Notes under the pieces: generated by a model
The model's database searches: none
The model's input: the letters and a program-made list of their open reading frames with translations, nothing else
What the model was told of the DNA's origin: nothing
Assembly: GCA_003446665.1 (NCBI GenBank)
Contig: DMCT01000151.1
Location: 1-10,872 of the forward strand
Length of the DNA: 10,872 nt
Source: Synergistaceae bacterium
Lineage (GTDB): Bacteria; Synergistota; Synergistia; Synergistales; Thermovirgaceae
Reading direction: 5' to 3'
Program-made: the position numbers and the translations under genes
Shown here: positions 7,070 through 10,872 of the stretch, piece after piece
How the letters are laid out: every line of letters begins with the position of its first letter
How positions within the stretch are numbered: position 1 is the first letter of the stretch

Positions 7070-10000
7070 GGCAGAAAGGAAATAGCCGGAGTAAGGCTGA
7101 AGCTGGCGAGCCCGGAAAGGATACGCGGACTATCCAGCGGAGAGGTAAAAAAACCCGAAACGATTAATTACAGGACATTACGACCTGAAAAAGACGGTCT
7201 TTTCTGCGAACGCATTTTTGGCCCGACAAAAAGTTATGAGTGTGCCTGTGGAAAATACAAGCGCAGCGGCCCCAAGTTCAAAGGTGTCGTCTGCGACCGT
7301 TGCGGCGTGGAGATAGCCGACAGCCGAGTCAGACGCGAGCGTATGGGCCATATCGAGCTGGCTGCACCTGTGGTTCATATATGGTACCTGAGAGGTATCC
7401 CCGGTCGGCTGAGCCTGCTTTTGGGGACTTCCACCAAGGATCTCGAAAAAGTGGTCTATTTTGCCCCGACACGGCGGCGCGAGCCAGTTCACAAGGTAGT
7501 CATAGAGGGGCGAAGGACGGACCTTCTGAAACGGGGTGACCTTATCTCCGCTTCCGAGGAAAGAATCCACCGTCATTACGACCACAAGTTCAAGTCCGAG
7601 GAAGCCTTCAGGGTCATTCAGGCCGACGACGTCCCCGTAAACGAAGGAGATGTAATTTCCGCCGAGCAGGTGGGCCTCCTGAAAAGAAACTTCGGAGACT
7701 CCCTTTTTCACGTGGAGCCTGCTTTCAGGGTAATCGAGGCCTCTGGGGACGGGAGACTCGAAACGGGCCATATACTTTCCAGGTCCGAGCTGGACTCCCT
7801 GAGAAAAGAGGGACCGGAGCCCGCCGTGGAGAGAGCCATGGCAGGTAACCAGGAAGGTTTCGTAGTGACGGCCGTTTCACACCTTCCCTTCTCGAAAGGT
7901 GACGTCATATCTTCCAGCGAGTACCAGCTTTTTTACCAGAAATATCCTGGGAGGTTCGCGGTCCAGCCTGAAACCATCACAATAGAGGACCCTTGTTATA
8001 TCGTCATCGAGGAGGGGGATTCTCCCTTCGAAACGGGCTCGATCATCCTGGAACGCGAGCAGAGGCTTTGTTCCGCCTACGACAAGGAATTCGAGGCCGG
8101 AATAGGGGCGGAAGGAGTGCTTTCGCTCCTGAAAAAACTTGATCTTGAGGAAATCAGCTCTTCCCTGAGGGAAGAGATCGCTGAGACGACAGGCCAAAAG
8201 AAGCGCAAGCTGATAAAGCGCCTGCAGGTAGTGGAGGATTTTCGCAAAAGCGAAAGCAGGCCGGAATGGATGGTGATGGAGGTTTTGCCGGTCATCCCGC
8301 CTGAACTCCGACCCATGGTCCAACTCGATGGCGGACGTTTCGCCACTTCCGACCTGAACGACCTGTACCGCAGGGTCATCAACAGGAACAACAGGCTCAA
8401 GAAACTCCAGGAGCTCCGGGCGCCGGAGATCATTATCCGAAACGAAAAAAGGATGCTGCAGGAATCTGTCGACGCGCTTATCGATAACGGACGAATGGGC
8501 AAGGCGGTTCTCGGTGCCGGCAACAGGCCTCTCAAGAGCCTGACCGACCTCTTACGCGGGAAAAAAGGACGCTTCCGCCAGAACCTGCTCGGAAAACGTG
8601 TGGATTATTCGGGGCGCTCCGTCATCGTCATAGGGCCGAACCTCAAGCTCCATCAATGCGGTCTCCCGAAACAGATGGCTCTTGAACTCTTCAAGCCCTT
8701 CGTAATCGAAAAGCTTGTGGACAGGGGGTTGGCCCCCAACGTAAAGAGCGCCAAGCGGGTTATTGAAAGGGGCAGGGAGGATGTATGGGGCATCCTGGAA
8801 GAGGTCATCCAGGGGCATTCGGTCCTTTTGAACCGGGCGCCCACGCTTCACAGGCTCGGCATCCAGGCCTTTGAGCCGGTCCTCATGGAGGGGAAGGCCA
8901 TACGGCTGCACCCTCTTGTCTGCGCTGCTTTCAATGCCGACTTTGACGGGGACCAGATGGCCGTGCACGTACCCCTTTCAATAGACGCCCGAGTGGAGGC
9001 CCAAACGATCATGTTGTCGGCTAAAAACCTTCTTTCGCCTGCCAGCGGGAAACCCGTTGTGACACCTACCCAGGATATAGTTCTGGGAATTCATTTCCTT
9101 ACGGGTATGAGGGAAGGAATGGAAGGCGAAGGAAAGTCATTCATGAATATAGACGATGTCCTTTGCGCGCTGGATCATGGTGTTGTGCACGTTAACAGCA
9201 AGATCCTCCTCAAGATCAAGGGGGAATGGGTCAAAACCTCCCCTGGTCGCGTCCTGTTCAATAGCGTGATACCGGAAGAACTGCGTTTTATCAACAAACA
9301 GATAGACAAAAAGGCCTTGGGACTTCTGATCGATGCGGCCTACGACAGGGTAGGCAGGGAAAAGCTTGTAAATACCCTGGATTCCATAAAGTCTTTGGGC
9401 TATCACTGGGCGACAGTGAGCGGTCTAAGCTTGGGACTCAAGTATCTTACGATCCCGCCGGAGAAAAATACCATTGTCGAAAACTCCCTGGAGCAGGAAA
9501 AGGAACTTACATCGCAGTATGAAATGGGTATCCTGACCGAAGACGAATACCTCAGGCAAAAGGAAACTCTTTGGTCCGAGGCATCCCGTCGGGCAGCCGA
9601 TTCAATCATTGCAAACATGGATGTCACCAATCCACTCAGGATGATGGTCGAATCCGGTGCCAGAGGAAGCAAAGGACAGATAGCTCAGATGGCGGGCATC
9701 CGCGGACTCATGGCCGATCCTTCGGGTCGGATCATAGACTATCCCATAGTTTCTAACTTCCGCGAAGGACTCAACATGCTTGAATATTTCATTTCAACCC
9801 ACGGTGCCAGAAAGGGCCTTGCGGATACCGCCCTCAGGACCGCTAAATCAGGATACCTGACACGGCGACTTGTCGACGTGTCCCAGGATTTGATAGTGAC
9901 CGAAGTAGATTGCGGAACTGACCAGGGGATTTGCATCGGACCCCTGAAACAGGACGACAAGATAGTGATCCACCTGAGCGAGAGAATAGCTGGGCGCACT

Positions 10001-10872
10001 GCGCTGAAAGATGTCGTACATCCTGAAAGCGGCGAAATTATAGTCGAGGCCGATAACATCATTACAAACGACATTGCATCAAGGATAGAAAGCGCAGGGC
10101 TTGAGGAAATATGGGTCAAAAGTCCCATGACTTGCGCCTTGCAAAACGGCATTTGCCAGAAATGTTACGGTACCGACCTTTCTTCGAGGCAACCGATAGC
10201 CATAGGCGAGACGGTGGGTGTGGTAGCTGCCCAGTCTATAGGTGAGCCTGGGACGCAGCTGACAATGCGGACTTTCCATACAGGTGGCGTACGTTTGACC
10301 GGTGAGGACATAACCCAGGGTCTTCCCAGGATCGAGCAACTTTTCGAGGTGCGACGCCCGAAGAAAGTGGCGCTTTTAGCCTATGCGGATGGGGTGGTTA
10401 CGGAGATAAGGGAGATGGAGGGAAAGCGCAGGGTCTTCATCACCTCCACCGACGAGAACGGAAACGAGCAGCGAACATCCTATAACGTCCCCGTTTCTCA
10501 AAATCTTTTGGTGGAGGAAGGTCAACGGGTGAAAAAAGGGGAGGCCCTGACCGAAGGATATCCCGACCCCCAGCAGATTTTGGAGATAAGCGGTCTCGAA
10601 GCGGTCCAGCACTACCTGGTCGACAACATACAGGCAGTCTACAGATCGCAGGGTGTTTCAATAAACAACAAGCACATAGAAGTCATTCTGAGGAAAGTGG
10701 CACCTGTCAACAGGGTGCGGATAGCAGAGGAAGGCGACAGCTCTTTCGTGGCAAACGAACTCGTCTGGTTCAGGGATTTCGAGAAAGAAGTGGAGACGAT
10801 TCGTTCTGAAAACGAGCGTTTCCTGAATGAAGCCGTCGAAAAGATCAGCGGGAAGGTCCTTAAAGATGTCCA
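7067..10872 (+). CDS. rpoC: DNA-directed RNA polymerase, beta' subunit (3' end missing)
   Basis: The frame is open from the ATG to the window edge, giving 1268 complete codons; the C-terminal clamp and jaw end lies outside. Beta' carries the catalytic magnesium site and most of the clamp. The first zinc site is C59, C61, C76 and C79; the second is C949, C1023, C1030 and C1033. The catalytic aspartates are D625, D627 and D629 in [12 protein letters not shown]. Also clear are [20 protein letters not shown] (501-520), [16 protein letters not shown] (589-604), the bridge helix around [15 protein letters not shown] (912-926) and the trigger-loop region [19 protein letters not shown] (1056-1074). 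Between the YFA motif (131-133) and EAGIGAEG (343-350) lies an insertion of about 210 residues built of degenerate repeats, described separately. Lineage-specific beta' insertions of this kind at a similar place are known in Thermus, Thermotoga and Aquifex. It is co-transcribed with rpoB. Confidence 0.98.
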   Translation, partial: MGRKEIAGVRLKLASPERIRGLSSGEVKKPETINYRTLRPEKDGLFCERIFGPTKSYECACGKYKRSGPKFKGVVCDRCGVEIADSRVRRERMGHIELAAPVVHIWYLRGIPGRLSLLLGTSTKDLEKVVYFAPTRRREPVHKVVIEGRRTDLLKRGDLISASEERIHRHYDHKFKSEEAFRVIQADDVPVNEGDVISAEQVGLLKRNFGDSLFHVEPAFRVIEASGDGRLETGHILSRSELDSLRKEGPEPAVERAMAGNQEGFVVTAVSHLPFSKGDVISSSEYQLFYQKYPGRFAVQPETITIEDPCYIVIEEGDSPFETGSIILEREQRLCSAYDKEFEAGIGAEGVLSLLKKLDLEEISSSLREEIAETTGQKKRKLIKRLQVVEDFRKSESRPEWMVMEVLPVIPPELRPMVQLDGGRFATSDLNDLYRRVINRNNRLKKLQELRAPEIIIRNEKRMLQESVDALIDNGRMGKAVLGAGNRPLKSLTDLLRGKKGRFRQNLLGKRVDYSGRSVIVIGPNLKLHQCGLPKQMALELFKPFVIEKLVDRGLAPNVKSAKRVIERGREDVWGILEEVIQGHSVLLNRAPTLHRLGIQAFEPVLMEGKAIRLHPLVCAAFNADFDGDQMAVHVPLSIDARVEAQTIMLSAKNLLSPASGKPVVTPTQDIVLGIHFLTGMREGMEGEGKSFMNIDDVLCALDHGVVHVNSKILLKIKGEWVKTSPGRVLFNSVIPEELRFINKQIDKKALGLLIDAAYDRVGREKLVNTLDSIKSLGYHWATVSGLSLGLKYLTIPPEKNTIVENSLEQEKELTSQYEMGILTEDEYLRQKETLWSEASRRAADSIIANMDVTNPLRMMVESGARGSKGQIAQMAGIRGLMADPSGRIIDYPIVSNFREGLNMLEYFISTHGARKGLADTALRTAKSGYLTRRLVDVSQDLIVTEVDCGTDQGICIGPLKQDDKIVIHLSERIAGRTALKDVVHPESGEIIVEADNIITNDIASRIESAGLEEIWVKSPMTCALQNGICQKCYGTDLSSRQPIAIGETVGVVAAQSIGEPGTQLTMRTFHTGGVRLTGEDITQGLPRIEQLFEVRRPKKVALLAYADGVVTEIREMEGKRRVFITSTDENGNEQRTSYNVPVSQNLLVEEGQRVKKGEALTEGYPDPQQILEISGLEAVQHYLVDNIQAVYRSQGVSINNKHIEVILRKVAPVNRVRIAEEGDSSFVANELVWFRDFEKEVETIRSENERFLNEAVEKISGKVLKDV
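7496..8110 (+). repeat. Five degenerate tandem protein repeats in the beta' N-terminal insertion
   Basis: Within rpoC residues 144-348, about five units of 37-46 residues follow the pattern hydrophobic-VI/VV, acidic patch, then G-[D/H/S]-[hydrophobic]-I/L-S, then an E-rich helix ending in aromatic or basic residues. The G motifs are RGDLIS (156-161), EGDVIS (193-198), TGHILS (233-238), KGDVIS (277-282) and TGSIIL (323-328), spaced 37, 40, 44 and 46 residues apart. The fourth unit, with [17 protein letters not shown], most resembles the single short segment I remember at this place in Bacillus subtilis beta'. Similarity is at protein level only. Small beta-rich modules such as sandwich-barrel hybrid motifs are the likely fold, by analogy with Thermus and Thermotoga. 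Confidence 0.55.

Noticed and set aside
7178..7771. Minus-strand open frame of 197 codons inside rpoC
   Set aside because: Antisense shadow of rpoC, low-complexity translation with no recognised family.
1..10872. Mobile element, CRISPR array, defence or toxin-antitoxin system
   Set aside because: No transposase, integrase, direct-repeat array or unexplained gene was found; all coding space is taken by recognised housekeeping genes.

Overview
The window is a housekeeping stretch in which every substantial gene lies on the + strand. It runs from the 3' end of a methionyl-tRNA synthetase gene (metG), through tatD, tgt and a Sua5-type threonylcarbamoyl-AMP synthase gene, to a tRNA-Leu(CAG), a complete rpoB and the first 1268 codons of rpoC, which leaves the window at its right edge. 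The organism is a bacterium of moderate GC that uses AGG/AGA heavily for arginine. The beta subunit has Firmicutes/Thermotogota-like motifs and an acidic C-terminal tail, and beta' carries a large repeat-built insertion in its N-terminal part. I lean towards Synergistota, with Firmicutes or Thermotogota as alternatives. This is a judgement from remembered family features, not from a search.

Region 1 (1-3138) looks like one tightly packed transcription unit. metG ends at 230 and tatD starts 27 bases later. tgt overlaps the end of tatD by 13 bases. The threonylcarbamoyl-AMP synthase gene starts at a TTG that overlaps the tgt stop (TTGA). The theme is tRNA: charging with Met, queuosine at position 34 and t6A at position 37. 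tatD, a metal-dependent hydrolase gene, often sits next to metG. Two adjacent hairpins lie inside the first 110 bases of tatD; the second resembles an attenuator.

Region 2 (3139-3457) is the only real regulatory space. It has a well-formed sigma-70 promoter (TTGCCA-17-TACAAT) serving tRNA-Leu(CAG), which ends in an encoded CCA. A 185-base gap to rpoB follows. In the gap are a small hairpin, an 18-bp terminator-like inverted repeat with a competing upstream arm, and a near-consensus rpoB promoter (TTGACA-17-TATCCT) whose -35 box and spacer lie inside that inverted repeat. The rpoB ribosome-binding site could itself pair with bases just before the ATG.

Region 3 (3458-10872) is rpoB (1202 codons) followed with no gap by rpoC. 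Both keep the catalytic and zinc-binding residues of the family. The most distinctive feature is in beta': about 210 residues (roughly 134-342), made of about five degenerate copies of a 37-46-residue unit, stand where the Bacillus subtilis protein, as I remember it, has only one. The rplKAJL genes that normally precede rpoB are absent. I see no mobile element, CRISPR array, defence gene or obvious new system; the points of interest are the rpoB control region and the beta' repeat insertion.
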